Origin: Herbaspirillum frisingense
GTDB lineage: Bacteria; Pseudomonadota; Gammaproteobacteria; Burkholderiales; Burkholderiaceae_D
DNA: 41,438 bases
Assembly: GCA_009914615.1 (NCBI GenBank)
Contig: WNDX01000020.1
Span: 1-41,438 of the forward strand
Reading direction: 5' to 3'
This document shows positions 18,090-27,594 of this stretch, piece after piece. The position numbers were made by a program, and so were the translations under genes. Position 1 is the stretch's first letter. Each line of letters opens with the position of its first letter. The notes below the pieces were generated by a model. It saw only the letters and a list, made by a program, of their open reading frames with translations. It was not told where the DNA came from and ran no database searches.

Positions 18090-19180
18090 TGGCGGATATC
18101 CAGCCCACTCGCGAACTGTTCATCGGCGACACGCCGATGCTGGACGCGCGGGCGCCGGTCGAGTTCGGCAAGGGCGCGTTTCCGACCGCGGTGAACCTGC
18201 CGCTGATGAACGACGACGAACGCCATGCGGTCGGTATCCGTTACAAGGAGCAGGGCCAGCAGTCGGCCATCGCGCTGGGCCATCAACTGGTCAGCGGGGC
18301 CGTCAAGGCGGCCCGCATCCAGGCCTGGGCCGATTTCGCGCGCGCCCATCCCGAGGGCTGCCTGTATTGCTTCCGCGGCGGCCTGCGTTCCGGCATCACC
18401 CAGCAGTGGCTGAAGTCCGAGGCCGGCATCGCCTATCCGCGCGTGGCCGGCGGCTACAAGGCGATGCGCCATTTCCTGATGGAGGCGATCGAGCAGGCGG
18501 TGGCCGCGGCCGGCTTCGTGGTGGTCGGCGGCATGACCGGCTGCGGCAAGACCGATGTGCTGGCCCAGCTCGACAATGCGCTTGACCTGGAGGCCTATGC
18601 CAACCATCGCGGCTCCAGCTTCGGCCGACACGCCACTCCGCAGCCGGCGCCGATCGACTTCGAGCATCGCCTGGCGATCGCCCTGATGAAACAGCAGGCG
18701 CGCGGCCATCGCTGGTTCGCGCTGGAAGACGAGAGCCGCCTGATCGGCGTCTGCGCCTTGCCGCTATCGCTGCATCAGGGCATGCAAAAGTTTCCGATGG
18801 TGTGGCTGGAAGACAGCCGCGCCGGGCGCGTCGAGCGCATCCTGCGCGACTACGTCAGCGGGCTGTGCGCCGAATATCTGGCGCTGGATGCGGAGCATGG
18901 TTTTGCGCGTTACCGCGAGCACCTGCTGGCGGCGCTGGGCAAGCTGGTCAAGCGCCTGGGTGACGAGCGCTACCGGCGTCTGAACAAGCTGATGGAAGAG
19001 GCGCTCGCGCGCCAGCAGGCGAATGGCACAGTCGATCTGCACCGGGCCTGGATCGACGCGCTGCTGGGCGAATACTACGACCCGATGTATGAATACCAGC
19101 GCGAGTCCAGGCGCTCCCGCCTGCTGTTTGCGGGCAAGCAGTCCGAGGTGGTGGACTTCCTGCGCCGCTATCAGGCCTGA
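18089..19180 (+). CDS. mnmH: tRNA 2-selenouridine synthase (SelU/YbbB)
   Basis: A 363-residue protein with an N-terminal rhodanese domain whose [11 protein letters not shown] loop carries the catalytic Cys94 (E. coli Cys97) preceded by Cys91. A P-loop domain follows (GGMTGCGKT, 147-155), with the typical ANHRGSSFG motif behind it. It replaces the sulfur of 2-thiouridine at the tRNA wobble position by selenium, through a geranylated intermediate, using selenophosphate from SelD. The start ATG overlaps the selD stop. Confidence 0.94.
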   Translation: MADIQPTRELFIGDTPMLDARAPVEFGKGAFPTAVNLPLMNDDERHAVGIRYKEQGQQSAIALGHQLVSGAVKAARIQAWADFARAHPEGCLYCFRGGLRSGITQQWLKSEAGIAYPRVAGGYKAMRHFLMEAIEQAVAAAGFVVVGGMTGCGKTDVLAQLDNALDLEAYANHRGSSFGRHATPQPAPIDFEHRLAIALMKQQARGHRWFALEDESRLIGVCALPLSLHQGMQKFPMVWLEDSRAGRVERILRDYVSGLCAEYLALDAEHGFARYREHLLAALGKLVKRLGDERYRRLNKLMEEALARQQANGTVDLHRAWIDALLGEYYDPMYEYQRESRRSRLLFAGKQSEVVDFLRRYQA

Positions 19181-19191
19181 ATTGATGGCGG

Positions 19192-20253
19192 TCAGAGCAG
19201 GGCGGCGCCGACCAGCCCGCTCAGCACGCCGACCAGCATGGTCAGCAGCGTCACGGTCGCCAGCACCTTGGGCGTGAAGGACTTGCGCAGCATCAGCAGC
19301 GAGGGCAGGCTGATGCTGGGCAGCGTCATCAGCAGCGCCACCGCCGGGCCGGCGCCCAGGCCCAGCGTCATCATCGATTGCACGATGGGAATCTCGGCCG
19401 CGGTCGGGATCACGAACAGCGTACCGATCACCGCCAGCCCCACGATCCAGAACAGGCTGTTGCCGATGGCCGCGTCCACCTGCGGGAACAGCCACACGCG
19501 CGCCGCGCCCAGCGCCAGCACGGCGACGATGTAGATGGGCACGGTGCTCCAGAACAGTTGCCACATCTTTTGCAGCCAGCGCGCCAGGAAACCGTGCTGC
19601 TGTTCGCTTTCTTCCACCGTGGACACCGCATCCAGCGCCGCCTGGGGCAGCGCTTCCGGCTGCGAGATCCGCTGCGCGATCAGCGATACGCCCACCACCA
19701 GCAGCACACCGGCCACCAGACGCAGGGCGGCAAAATGCCACCCCAGCACGAAACCCATGAACACCAGCGTGGCCGGATTCAAGACCGGGTTGGCGATCCA
19801 GAACGCCAGCGCGGCGCCCACCGAAACCTGCTGGCGGCGCATGCCGGCTACCACCGGCGCGGCGCAGCAACTGCACATCATGCCCGGCAGCGCGAACAGG
19901 CCGCCGCGAATGGTCGAGCCCAGGCCGGCGCGGCCGAACACGCGCAGCAGCCAGTCGCGCGGCACCAGCACCTGCACCAGCGAACCCAGCAGCACGCCCA
20001 GGACGGCGGCTTTCCAGATCGCCAGGAAATACACGCCGGCGTATTCCAGCGCCGCCGACCACGGCGAGGCCGGCGCATTGGCCAGGATGGAGCTGCCGAT
20101 GCTGTGCTTGTCGGCCGCCACGAAGGACTTCAGATAATAGGGCGACCACTTCACGTAGTAGAGGCCGATGGCCGCGATCAGCAGGAAGACGGCGGGTTTG
20201 ATCCAGGCGGAGGCGCCGCGCGAGGCCGGCGGCAGGGAGGGGGAGGTATTCAT
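19192..20253 (-). CDS. Permease of the DUF318/YraQ (ArsP-like) family
   Basis: A 353-residue integral membrane protein with about eight to ten membrane segments, in two groups separated by a soluble loop around residues 200-230. The family hallmark PGMMCSCCAAPV lies near residue 125, with three cysteines (CSCC) facing the putative pathway, followed by FWIANPVLNPATL. A second half-site is GMM/PSISLPSL-like near residue 310. Family members include organoarsenical exporter ArsP and many permeases of unknown substrate; a thiol-binding metal or metalloid, or a thiolated compound, is plausible. It is convergent with mnmH (11 bp apart) and divergent from a LysR gene that may regulate it. Confidence 0.8.
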   Translation of the reverse strand: MNTSPSLPPASRGASAWIKPAVFLLIAAIGLYYVKWSPYYLKSFVAADKHSIGSSILANAPASPWSAALEYAGVYFLAIWKAAVLGVLLGSLVQVLVPRDWLLRVFGRAGLGSTIRGGLFALPGMMCSCCAAPVVAGMRRQQVSVGAALAFWIANPVLNPATLVFMGFVLGWHFAALRLVAGVLLVVGVSLIAQRISQPEALPQAALDAVSTVEESEQQHGFLARWLQKMWQLFWSTVPIYIVAVLALGAARVWLFPQVDAAIGNSLFWIVGLAVIGTLFVIPTAAEIPIVQSMMTLGLGAGPAVALLMTLPSISLPSLLMLRKSFTPKVLATVTLLTMLVGVLSGLVGAALL

Positions 20254-20365
20254 GCGGCAGTACGATCTGGCAAATGGAGGAATGCGCGCATGATAACCCG
20301 GCGCGGCCCGCTGCCGGCATCGGTCGCGCGTAGAATACGGCCATCACAGCCATCCGCCAGCCGCC

Positions 20366-21391
20366 ATGTCTTCCCGCACAGATCCCGCGCCCGCCATCGC
20401 GCAGACCTTGGACCGCATCCATTTCGACCTGACCACGCTGCGCCTGTTCGAAGCCACCGCCGAGCTGGGCGCGGTGACCAAGGCGGCCGAGCGCATCTTC
20501 CTGGCGCCGGCGGCGGCGTCGCGGCGCATTCAGGAGTTCGAGGCGCAGTTCGGCATTCCCTTGTTCGAGCGCTTGCCGCACGGCATGGCCCTGACCGATG
20601 CCGGCCGCGCGCTGCTGGCGCACGTGCGCAGCATGATGCATTCGGTGGCGCGCATGCAGGACGATGCCACCGCCTTCCGCCAGGGCAACATGGGCGTGGT
20701 GCGGCTGGCCGCCTGTACCTCGGCCGTGCTGCAGTTCCTGGCGCAGGACATCCGGCGCTGCCAGGACGAGCATCCTGGCATCAAGATCGATCTGCTGGAA
20801 GCCAACAGCCAGGGCGTGGTGGAAGCCGTCACGCGCGGCGTGGCCTTCATCGGCATCTATGAAAGCACGCTGGGCGGCACCATGCTGCCGACCCAGCCTT
20901 ACCGCCAAGACCGGCTGGTGCTGGCGGTGCCGCACGGCCATGCGCTGGCCAGGAAGCAGCGCGCGACGTTGGAAGACATCTTGCCGCACGAGGTGATCGG
21001 CCTGTCCGAGGGCGCGGCGCTGTCGCTGGCGTTGGGACGGCTGGCGGCGCAGAGCGGCCAGGTGCTGCACATGCGTGTGATGGTGCGCAGCTTCCACAGC
21101 ATGGCGGCGATGATCGCGCAGGGCATCGGCATCGGCCTGATGCCGGACAAGGTGGCCGATCTGCTGGTCGGCGACGATCGCTTCAAGACCCTGCCGGTCG
21201 AGGGTGAGTGGGCCACGCGCCGCTTCGTGCTGTGCCACCAGCCGGCCCCCGCGATGTCCGTTTCGGGCATGGCGGTGGCGGCCATGCTGGCCGCGCCGGC
21301 CTCCAAGACCGGCAAGGCAGGCAAGGGCGCCAGGCCCGGCAAGGCTTCCCGTCCGGTTTCGCAAAATGCGAAACCAGCCTCAGCGAAATAG
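20366..21391 (+). CDS. LysR-family transcriptional regulator
   Basis: A 341-residue regulator. The helix-turn-helix covers about residues 22-82 (AVTKAAERIFLAPAAASRRIQEFEAQFG), with a substrate-binding domain at about 105-310. A basic Lys/Ala/Gly-rich tail of about 30 residues, absent from most LysR proteins, ends the protein. It is the only gene in the window that appears to end with TAG. It lies 97 bp before the pdxA-type gene on the same strand and is divergent from the DUF318 permease; either could be its target. Confidence 0.83.
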   Translation: MSSRTDPAPAIAQTLDRIHFDLTTLRLFEATAELGAVTKAAERIFLAPAAASRRIQEFEAQFGIPLFERLPHGMALTDAGRALLAHVRSMMHSVARMQDDATAFRQGNMGVVRLAACTSAVLQFLAQDIRRCQDEHPGIKIDLLEANSQGVVEAVTRGVAFIGIYESTLGGTMLPTQPYRQDRLVLAVPHGHALARKQRATLEDILPHEVIGLSEGAALSLALGRLAAQSGQVLHMRVMVRSFHSMAAMIAQGIGIGLMPDKVADLLVGDDRFKTLPVEGEWATRRFVLCHQPAPAMSVSGMAVAAMLAAPASKTGKAGKGARPGKASRPVSQNAKPASAK

Positions 21392-21487
21392 CGATGGAGT
21401 CGTGCCGTCCGCCGCTCGTATAGTTCCGCAACAGTCCGCCGCCGCGCGGCCGGGCTGGCCGACAGAACACGAGACCCAGGAGCAGCA

Positions 21488-22483
21488 ATGTCCACCGCAG
21501 CAAATTCTTCCCGCAAGCCCCGCATCGCGCTGACCATCGGCGACCCGGCCGGCATCGGCCCCGAGCTGGTGCTGCGCCTCTTGGCCGATCCGGCCACCGG
21601 CCGCCGCGCCGATATCCGCCTGATCGGCAACATCCCGGCGCTGCAAGGCGCCGCACAGGCCACCGGCCTGCCGCTACCGCAGGCTTGCGACTGGCTGCAG
21701 ATCGTCGATTGGGCGCAGCAGGGCACGCAGTACGCGCCCTCGGTGGCGGCCGAAGCCAACGGCAAGTTCATCCTCGAATCGCTCACGCTGGGGGCGCGCA
21801 TGGTGGCCGATGGCCAGGCCGATGCGCTGTGCTTCGCGCCGCTCAACAAGGGCGCCATGCGCCTGGGCGGCATGCACGAGGAAGACGAGATGCGCTGGTT
21901 CGCCAAGCTGCTGGACTACAACGGCCTGTGCGGCGAGCTCAATATCCTGGACGACCTGTGGACCGGCCGCGTGACCTCGCACATGCCGCTGAAGGACGTA
22001 TCCTCGCACCTGACGCCGCAAGGCGTGGCCGCAGCGATCCGCATGCTGACCGAGTCCTTCCGCGCCGCCGGCAACGCCCATCCGCGCATCGGCGTGTGCG
22101 GCTTCAATCCGCACAACGGCGACAACGGCAACTACGGCCGCGAAGAGATCGACGTCATCGCGCCCGGCATCAAGCTGGCGGCCGAAGCCGGTTGCCCGTC
22201 CGAAGGGCCGTACCCGGCCGACACCATCTTCCTGCGCGCCAAGGCCGGCAAGCTGGACGGCATCGTCACCATGTACCACGACCAGGGCCAGATCGCGACC
22301 AAGCTGCTGGGCTTCGATGTCGGCGTGACGGTGGAGGGCGGCTTGCCGATCCCCATCACCACGCCGGCCCACGGCACCGCCTACGATATCGTCGGCCAGG
22401 GCGTGGCCAAGCCGACCGCGATGGCCAATGCCTTCGAGCTGGCTTGCCGCATGGGCGCCACGCGCGTCGCCGGCCGCCACTGA
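21488..22483 (+). CDS. PdxA-family 4-hydroxythreonine-4-phosphate dehydrogenase (likely PdxA2 type)
   Basis: A 331-residue NAD-dependent, metal-binding dehydrogenase. The opening is IALTIGDPAGIGPELVLRLL. The three family metal histidines are recognisable in SHMPLKDV, in the YHDQGQ segment and in the C-terminal TTPAHGTAYDI, and NPHNGDNG is present. Biosynthetic PdxA acts in pyridoxal-phosphate synthesis, while PdxA2 paralogues oxidise 4-phospho-D-threonate or -erythronate in acid-sugar catabolism. Coupling to an ACS-type MFS transporter 76 bp downstream, and the lack of ksgA or surA neighbours, favour the catabolic type. No partner kinase (DtnK/DenK) is in view. Confidence 0.8.
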   Translation: MSTAANSSRKPRIALTIGDPAGIGPELVLRLLADPATGRRADIRLIGNIPALQGAAQATGLPLPQACDWLQIVDWAQQGTQYAPSVAAEANGKFILESLTLGARMVADGQADALCFAPLNKGAMRLGGMHEEDEMRWFAKLLDYNGLCGELNILDDLWTGRVTSHMPLKDVSSHLTPQGVAAAIRMLTESFRAAGNAHPRIGVCGFNPHNGDNGNYGREEIDVIAPGIKLAAEAGCPSEGPYPADTIFLRAKAGKLDGIVTMYHDQGQIATKLLGFDVGVTVEGGLPIPITTPAHGTAYDIVGQGVAKPTAMANAFELACRMGATRVAGRH

Positions 22484-22559
22484 TTCATCCGCCGCCGGCG
22501 CATCAGCCCCAGGCGGGCGCCGGACTATTCCTATAACCGTCCACAGAGGCGAGGAGACC

Positions 22560-23867
22560 ATGCAAGTCAATATCAATCACGGGCAGCAGACCCACGTCCA
22601 GAAATACATGCTGGCGATTTTCTGCGCCATGTCCTTCATCCTGTATCTCGACCGCGTCAACCTGGCCGCCGCCGCCGGGCCGATCAAGGATGAATTGGGG
22701 CTGTCCAACACCACGCTGGGCGTGGCGTTTTCCGCCTTCGGCTACACCTATGCGGTGTTCCAGATCATCGGTGGCTGGTTTGCCGACAAGCTGGGCGCCA
22801 AGAAGACGCTGATCGTCTGCGGTTCGATCTGGGTGGTGGCGACCATCGCCACCGGTTTCGTCAGCGGCCTGGCCTCGCTGGTGCTCGCGCGGCTGTTGCT
22901 GGGCATCGGCGAAGGCGCGGCGCTGCCGGCCCAGGCGCGCGCCATCGCCAACTGGTTTACCCGCTAGGATCGCGGCTTCGTGCAAGGCATCACCCATTCC
23001 TTCTCACGCCTGGGCAATGCCGTGGCGCCGCCCATCGTGGCGGTGCTGGTGGCGCTGCACTCCTGGCGCGCGGCTTTTGTGATCGTCGGCGTGCTGACCG
23101 CGCTGTGGATCGTCATCTGGGCCGTCTATTACAAGGACAATCCGCGCGAGCACCGCAGCATCAACGAGGCCGAGCTGGCCAAGCTGCCCGAGCACGCCAA
23201 GGCCGCCGCGGCCAATGGCGAGGCGACGCCGTGGAAGCGCATCCTGCGTCGCATGTCGCCGACCATCTTCGTGTACTTCTGCCAGGTGTGGACCAATACG
23301 CTATTCTTCAGCTGGGTGCCGATCTTCTTCATGAACGCCTATCACCTGGATCTGAAGAAGTCCGCCATCTTCGCCTCCGGCGTGTTCTTCGCCGGCGTGG
23401 TGGGCGACGTCACCGGCGGCCTGATCAGTGACCGCGTATTGAAGCGCACCGGCAACCTGCGCCTGGCGCGCCAGGGTGTGATCGCGGCCAGCCTGGTGGG
23501 CACCTTCGGTTTCCTGATCCCGGTGATGACCAGCAATGACGTCAACGTCGTGGTGTGGTGCCTGTCCGGCGCGTTCTTCATGCTGGAACTGACCATCGGC
23601 CCGATCTGGGCGGTGCCCATGGACGTGGCGCCGAAGTTCGCCGGCACTGCCAGCGGCATGCTGAACACCGGCGCGGCCCTGGCCACCATCATCTCGCCGC
23701 TGGTGTTTGGCGCCATCGTCGATCTGTCGGGCAACTGGAGCCTGCCGTTCGTGGGTTCGGGCATCTTTCTGCTGATCGGCGCGTTGTCCACGCTGGCCAT
23801 GCGCCCGGACCGCGATATCGACCACACCGAGGCGGCGCAGGTGAAAAAGGAATACGCGCACGGCTGA
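22560..23867 (+). pseudogene. MFS transporter (anion:cation symporter type) with in-frame TAG
   Basis: A 435-codon MFS transporter frame starts at the ATG behind GAGGAGACC. Codon 136 (22965-22967) is TAG, and the same frame continues without further interruption: ANWFTR-stop-DRGFVQGITHSFSRLGN. Twelve membrane segments and the ACS-family features (FILYLDRVNLAAA, GWFADKLGAKK, RLLLGIGEGAALP) are present across both parts. The interruption is in the loop between segments 4 and 5 (xRG), normally conserved as a charged or polar residue before RGF. One base change would restore it. It may be a sequencing error, a fresh pseudogene, or suppressed. It is coupled to the pdxA-type gene, so uptake of a small hydroxy acid is the likely role. 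Confidence 0.8.
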
Positions 23868-23919
23868 GACCGCGGCGAACGTAATACTGGTCGCGGTCTT
23901 GGGATCGCGACGCTTGGTT

Positions 23920-23951
23920 GGGGAAAGGGCTTTGCCTTTTCCCCTTTTTTA
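23920..23951 (+). terminator. Terminator behind the pdxA/MFS operon
   Basis: GGGGAAAGG and CCTTTTCCCC pair (one bulged T) around GCTTTG and are followed by TTTTTT. Confidence 0.85.
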
Positions 23952-24023
23952 TTGGCGACAAGGCAGGCAAGAGCAGGGCGCACCTGTCCGCAGCGTGGAC
24001 GCCGTCCACGCATGATGACAGGT

Positions 24024-24039
24024 CATGTCGTACAACATG
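24024..24039. promoter_or_regulatory. Candidate GntR operator, site A
   Basis: CATGTCGTACAACATG is a near-perfect 16 bp palindrome (arms agree at seven of eight positions). Its bottom strand contains TGTTGTACGA, also found at sites B and C. Confidence 0.6.
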
Positions 24040-24248
24040 GATGAGTTGGGCCGCCAAAACCCGGCTTGGTCAGGCTTGTCCTGGGTGGTCGATCCAGATC
24101 CGATGCCGGGGCGGAGCGGCGCCGGGAAGGGAGTGGCTGTTCTCTTGCAGGCCTTGATCCGCGCGGTATCCAGCGGATTTGACGCATCGTCCGGAGGCGC
24201 CATGCACAAGTCTATTGCCAAAGTGTTGACTCCTGTTATACTCCATCC

Positions 24249-24264
24249 ATTGTTGTACGATGTC
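24249..24264. promoter_or_regulatory. Candidate GntR operator, site B
   Basis: ATTGTTGTACGATGTC contains the shared TGTTGTACGA and agrees with the bottom strand of site C over GTTGTACGATG. It stands 170 bp before the transporter start, in AT-rich DNA. Confidence 0.6.
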
Positions 24265-24432
24265 TTATAACAATTAATATTCAATCACTAAAAACAATAC
24301 GCTAAGAGACGCCCGCCCCATTCCCGGTCTGTTCCCATGCGTTACCCTTGCGGCGCCATCCGGCGTCAGGGCATCGCGTCACGGCTTGGTGCTCAGGTTG
24401 CTCGACGGCGAGTCGAGATCTGGAGAAAACAA

Positions 24433-25779
24433 TTGGCACAAAGCAATATCACTGGGGCGGCAGCCGGCGCGGTCAAGGCTAGCCATGTCCGCTATCTGAT
24501 CCTGTTCCTGCTGTTCATCGTGACCACGGTCAACTATGCCGACCGCGCCACGCTGTCCATCGCCGGTTCGGCAATGAAGACCGAGCTGAGCCTGGATCCG
24601 GTCACCATGGGCTACATCTTCTCGGCTTTCAGTTGGGCCTACGTGCTGGCGCAACTGCCGGGCGGCTGGCTGCTGGACCGCTTCGGCTCCAAGAAGATCT
24701 ACATGTGGAGCATCGCGCTCTGGTCCTTCTTCACCATCCTGCAGGCCGGCGTGACCTGGATGAGCACCGCCGCCGCAGTGGTGTCGCTGTTCGTGCTGCG
24801 CTTCATGGTGGGCCTGGCCGAAGCGCCGTCCTTCCCGGCCAACGGCCGCATCGTCGCGGCCTGGTTCCCGACCAAGGAACGCGGCACCGCCTCGGCCATC
24901 TTCAACTCGGCGCAATACTTCGCCGCCGTGATCTTCACGCCGCTGATGGCGTGGATCGTGCACGCGTTCAGTTGGCATCACGTGTTCACCGTGATGGGCG
25001 TGGTCGGCATCGCATTGGCGATGGTCTGGGGCAAGATCATCTATAGCCCGAAGGATCACCCGATGATCAACAAGGCCGAGCTGACCCACATCGAAGAAGG
25101 CGGCGGCCTGGTGGACATGGATAACAAGAAGGCGCCCGCCGCGGCTTCCACCAAGGGCAAGGGTTACATCAAGCAACTGCTGTCCAACCGCATGCTGCTG
25201 GGCGTGTACATCGGCCAGTACTGCATCAACGTGATCACCTATTTCTTCCTGACCTGGTTCCCGGTGTACCTGGTGCAGGAGCGCGGCATGTCGATCCTGA
25301 AGGCCGGTTTCGTGGCCTCGATCCCGGCGGTGTGCGGCTTCATCGGCGGCGTGGTCGGCGGCATCATTTCCGACCGCCTGATCAAGCGCGGCATGTCGGT
25401 CACCTGGGCGCGCAAGATCCCCATCGTCGGCGGCATGCTGTTGTCCATGACCATGATCCTGTGCAATTACGTCGATGCGCAGTGGATGGTGGTGGGCATC
25501 ATGGCGCTGGCGTTCTTCGGCAAGGGTGTGGGCGCGCTGGGCTGGGCCGTGGTGGCCGACACCGCGCCCAAGCAGATCGTCGGCCTGTCGGGCGGCCTGT
25601 TCAATATGTTCGGCAACGTCGCCGGCATCACTACCCCGATCGTGATTGGCTACATCGTCAAGGAAACCGGTTCGTTTGCCGGCGCCCTGGTGTTCGTGGG
25701 CATCAATGCGCTGATCACCGTGATCAGTTATCTTGTGATCGTCAAGGAAATCAAGCGCGTCGAATTGAAGGACGCCTGA
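24433..25779 (+). CDS. MFS transporter for glucarate/galactarate-type sugar diacids
   Basis: A 448-residue MFS transporter from a TTG start. CTGGAGAAAACAA gives a good ribosome-binding site seven bases before this TTG, and the resulting length fits GudP/GarP (about 450). The upstream in-frame ATG at 24337 has no such site. Twelve membrane segments are seen, with NYADRATLSIAG, GWLLDRFGSKK and RFMVGLAEAPSFPANGR in the first half, typical of the hexuronate/aldarate ACS family. It precedes garD by 81 bp, with a terminator between them. Uptake of D-galactarate or D-glucarate is inferred from family and neighbours. Operators upstream suggest control by the GntR protein at 33633. Confidence 0.82.
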   Translation: MAQSNITGAAAGAVKASHVRYLILFLLFIVTTVNYADRATLSIAGSAMKTELSLDPVTMGYIFSAFSWAYVLAQLPGGWLLDRFGSKKIYMWSIALWSFFTILQAGVTWMSTAAAVVSLFVLRFMVGLAEAPSFPANGRIVAAWFPTKERGTASAIFNSAQYFAAVIFTPLMAWIVHAFSWHHVFTVMGVVGIALAMVWGKIIYSPKDHPMINKAELTHIEEGGGLVDMDNKKAPAAASTKGKGYIKQLLSNRMLLGVYIGQYCINVITYFFLTWFPVYLVQERGMSILKAGFVASIPAVCGFIGGVVGGIISDRLIKRGMSVTWARKIPIVGGMLLSMTMILCNYVDAQWMVVGIMALAFFGKGVGALGWAVVADTAPKQIVGLSGGLFNMFGNVAGITTPIVIGYIVKETGSFAGALVFVGINALITVISYLVIVKEIKRVELKDA

Positions 25780-25790
25780 TCCGCAATACC

Positions 25791-25825
25791 GGCGGCCCAC
25801 GCTGCTAAGCGTGGCCGCCATTTTT
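25791..25825 (+). terminator. Terminator between the aldarate transporter and garD
   Basis: GGCGGCC-CACGCT-GCTA-AGCGTG-GCCGCC (one bulged C) is followed by ATTTTT. It should uncouple or dampen transcription into garD, whose start is 36 bp later, unless read-through is the rule. Confidence 0.8.
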
Positions 25826-25860
25826 CGTTTAGTGAAGCAACCAGCCGCATGGGAACCAGC

Positions 25861-27441
25861 ATGAGCACCGACACCACCGCCAGCGCAGCCGCCAGCCAGG
25901 CCTCCAGCCCGCGCTACATCATGATGAACGACACGGACAACGTCGCCATCGTCGTCAACGACGGCGGCCTGCCGGCCGGCACCGTGTTTCCGGACGGCCT
26001 GACCCTGGTCGATCGCGTGCCGCAAGGTCACAAGATCGCGTTGCGCGATCTCAAGCAGGGCGAGCCCATCGTGCGTTACGACGTGGCGATCGGCTATGCC
26101 GTGCGCGATATCCCGCGCGGCAGCTGGATCGAAGAGTCGCTGGTGCAGATGCCGCCGGCGCGCGAGCTGGACAACCTGCCCATCGCCACCAGGAAGCCGG
26201 CGCCGCTGCCGCCGCTGGAAGGCTATACCTTCGAGGGCTATCGCAACGCCGACGGCTCGGTGGGAACGCGCAATCTGCTGGCCATCACCACCACCGTGCA
26301 ATGCGTGGCCGGCGTGGTCGAGCACGCGGTCAAGCGTATCCGCGCCGAGCTGCTGCCCAAGTATCCCAACGTGGAAGATGTGGTGGCGCTGGAGCACACC
26401 TACGGTTGCGGCGTGGCCATCGATGCGCCCAATGCCGGTATCCCGATCCGCACGCTGCGCAACATCAGCCTCAACCCCAACTTCGGCGGCCAGGCCATGG
26501 TGGTCAGCCTGGGTTGCGAGAAGCTGCAGCCCAACCGCCTGCTGCCGGAAAACATGATTCCCATCCACAAGGCCGGCGAGCCCTATGTGGTGTGCCTGCA
26601 GGATTCGGAGCATGTCGGCTTCAACTCGATGATCGATTCCATCCTGCAGATGGCCGAAGCGCGCCTGACCGAACTGAACAAGCGCCGCCGCGAAACCTGC
26701 CCGGCCTCCGACCTGGTGGTCGGCGTGCAGTGCGGCGGCAGCGATGCCTTCTCGGGCGTGACCGCCAATCCTGCGGTCGGCTTCGCGACCGACCTGCTGG
26801 TGCGGGCGGGCGCTTCGGTGATGTTCTCCGAGGTGACCGAAGTGCGCGACGGCATCGACCAGTTGACCTCGCGCGCGGTGAATGAAGAGGTCGCCCAGGC
26901 CATGATCCGCGAGATGGACTGGTACGACAATTACCTGAAGCAGGGTGGCGTCGATCGCAGCGCCAACACCACGCCGGGCAACAAGAAGGGCGGCCTGGCT
27001 AACATCGTCGAGAAGGCCATGGGCTCGATCGTCAAGTCGGGCAGCAGCCCGATCTCCGGCGTGCTGGCGCCGGGGGACAAGCTGCAACAAAAGGGCCTGA
27101 TCTACGCCGCCACGCCGGCCTCGGATTTCATCTGCGGCACGCTGCAACTGGCTGCCGGCATGAACGTGCACATCTTCACCACCGGTCGCGGCACGCCTTA
27201 CGGCCTGGCCGCGGTGCCGGTGATCAAGGTCGCCACCCGCAACGACCTGGCGCGCCGCTGGCATGACCTGATGGACGTCAATGCCGGCCGCATCGCCAGC
27301 GGCGAAGCCACCATCGAAGACGTCGGCTGGGAACTGTTCCAACTGATGCTGGACGTGGCCAGCGGCAAGAAGCGCACCTGGGCCGAACAGTGGAAGCTGC
27401 ACAACGCGCTGACCCTGTTCAATCCGGCGCCGGTGACCTGA
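25861..27441 (+). CDS. garD: Galactarate dehydratase GarD
   Basis: A 526-residue member of the UxaA/GarD family. It has an N-terminal SAF-like domain (about residues 20-95) and a long C-terminal domain with the motifs [50 protein letters not shown] and [13 protein letters not shown]. The match to E. coli GarD is clear in these motifs. It dehydrates galactarate to 5-dehydro-4-deoxy-D-glucarate and needs Fe(II). The ATG at 25861 has GGGA six bases upstream and is preferred to the in-frame ATG at 25849. Its product is the substrate of KdgD, encoded 5 kb away on the other strand. Confidence 0.92.
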   Translation: MSTDTTASAAASQASSPRYIMMNDTDNVAIVVNDGGLPAGTVFPDGLTLVDRVPQGHKIALRDLKQGEPIVRYDVAIGYAVRDIPRGSWIEESLVQMPPARELDNLPIATRKPAPLPPLEGYTFEGYRNADGSVGTRNLLAITTTVQCVAGVVEHAVKRIRAELLPKYPNVEDVVALEHTYGCGVAIDAPNAGIPIRTLRNISLNPNFGGQAMVVSLGCEKLQPNRLLPENMIPIHKAGEPYVVCLQDSEHVGFNSMIDSILQMAEARLTELNKRRRETCPASDLVVGVQCGGSDAFSGVTANPAVGFATDLLVRAGASVMFSEVTEVRDGIDQLTSRAVNEEVAQAMIREMDWYDNYLKQGGVDRSANTTPGNKKGGLANIVEKAMGSIVKSGSSPISGVLAPGDKLQQKGLIYAATPASDFICGTLQLAAGMNVHIFTTGRGTPYGLAAVPVIKVATRNDLARRWHDLMDVNAGRIASGEATIEDVGWELFQLMLDVASGKKRTWAEQWKLHNALTLFNPAPVT

Positions 27442-27450
27442 CACGCCCCC

Positions 27451-27476
27451 AAGGGATCCGCACGCGGATCCCTTTT
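27451..27476 (+). terminator. Terminator behind garD
   Basis: AAGGGATCCG-CACG-CGGATCCCTT is a perfect 10 bp stem followed by TTT. Confidence 0.9.
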
Positions 27477-27594
27477 TCGCTTTCACCGCGAACGCCGCGA
27501 ACACTACGCGCTCCGCGTGCGGGTCGCACGCATCCGCAACACCGCACCCGAGCAGCACACATCAACAACAATCACCATCCGCAAGGAGACGCCA

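Larger units (their letters stand above)
23952..24432. promoter_or_regulatory. 480 bp leader of the aldarate transporter gene
   Basis: This interval holds no supportable gene but two copies of the operator 10-mer (at 24028-24037 and 24251-24260), 223 bp apart. It also has AT-rich DNA around 24260-24305, unlike the GC-rich surroundings. The promoter of the transporter is probably near the second operator. A 22-codon ORF (24202-24270, behind GGAGGCGCC) overlaps that operator and is more likely fortuitous. Confidence 0.5.

Noticed and set aside
24202-24270. A 22-codon ORF with a good GGAGG site, a possible leader peptide
   Set aside because: It has no run of regulatory codons, no attenuator hairpin follows, and it overlaps operator site B; nothing supports translation.
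24379-27558. A 1059-codon open frame on the minus strand
   Set aside because: It is the antisense shadow of the aldarate transporter and garD in GC-rich DNA; the translation is low-complexity (Ala, His, Gln, Asp, Gly) with no domains, while the plus-strand proteins are clear.
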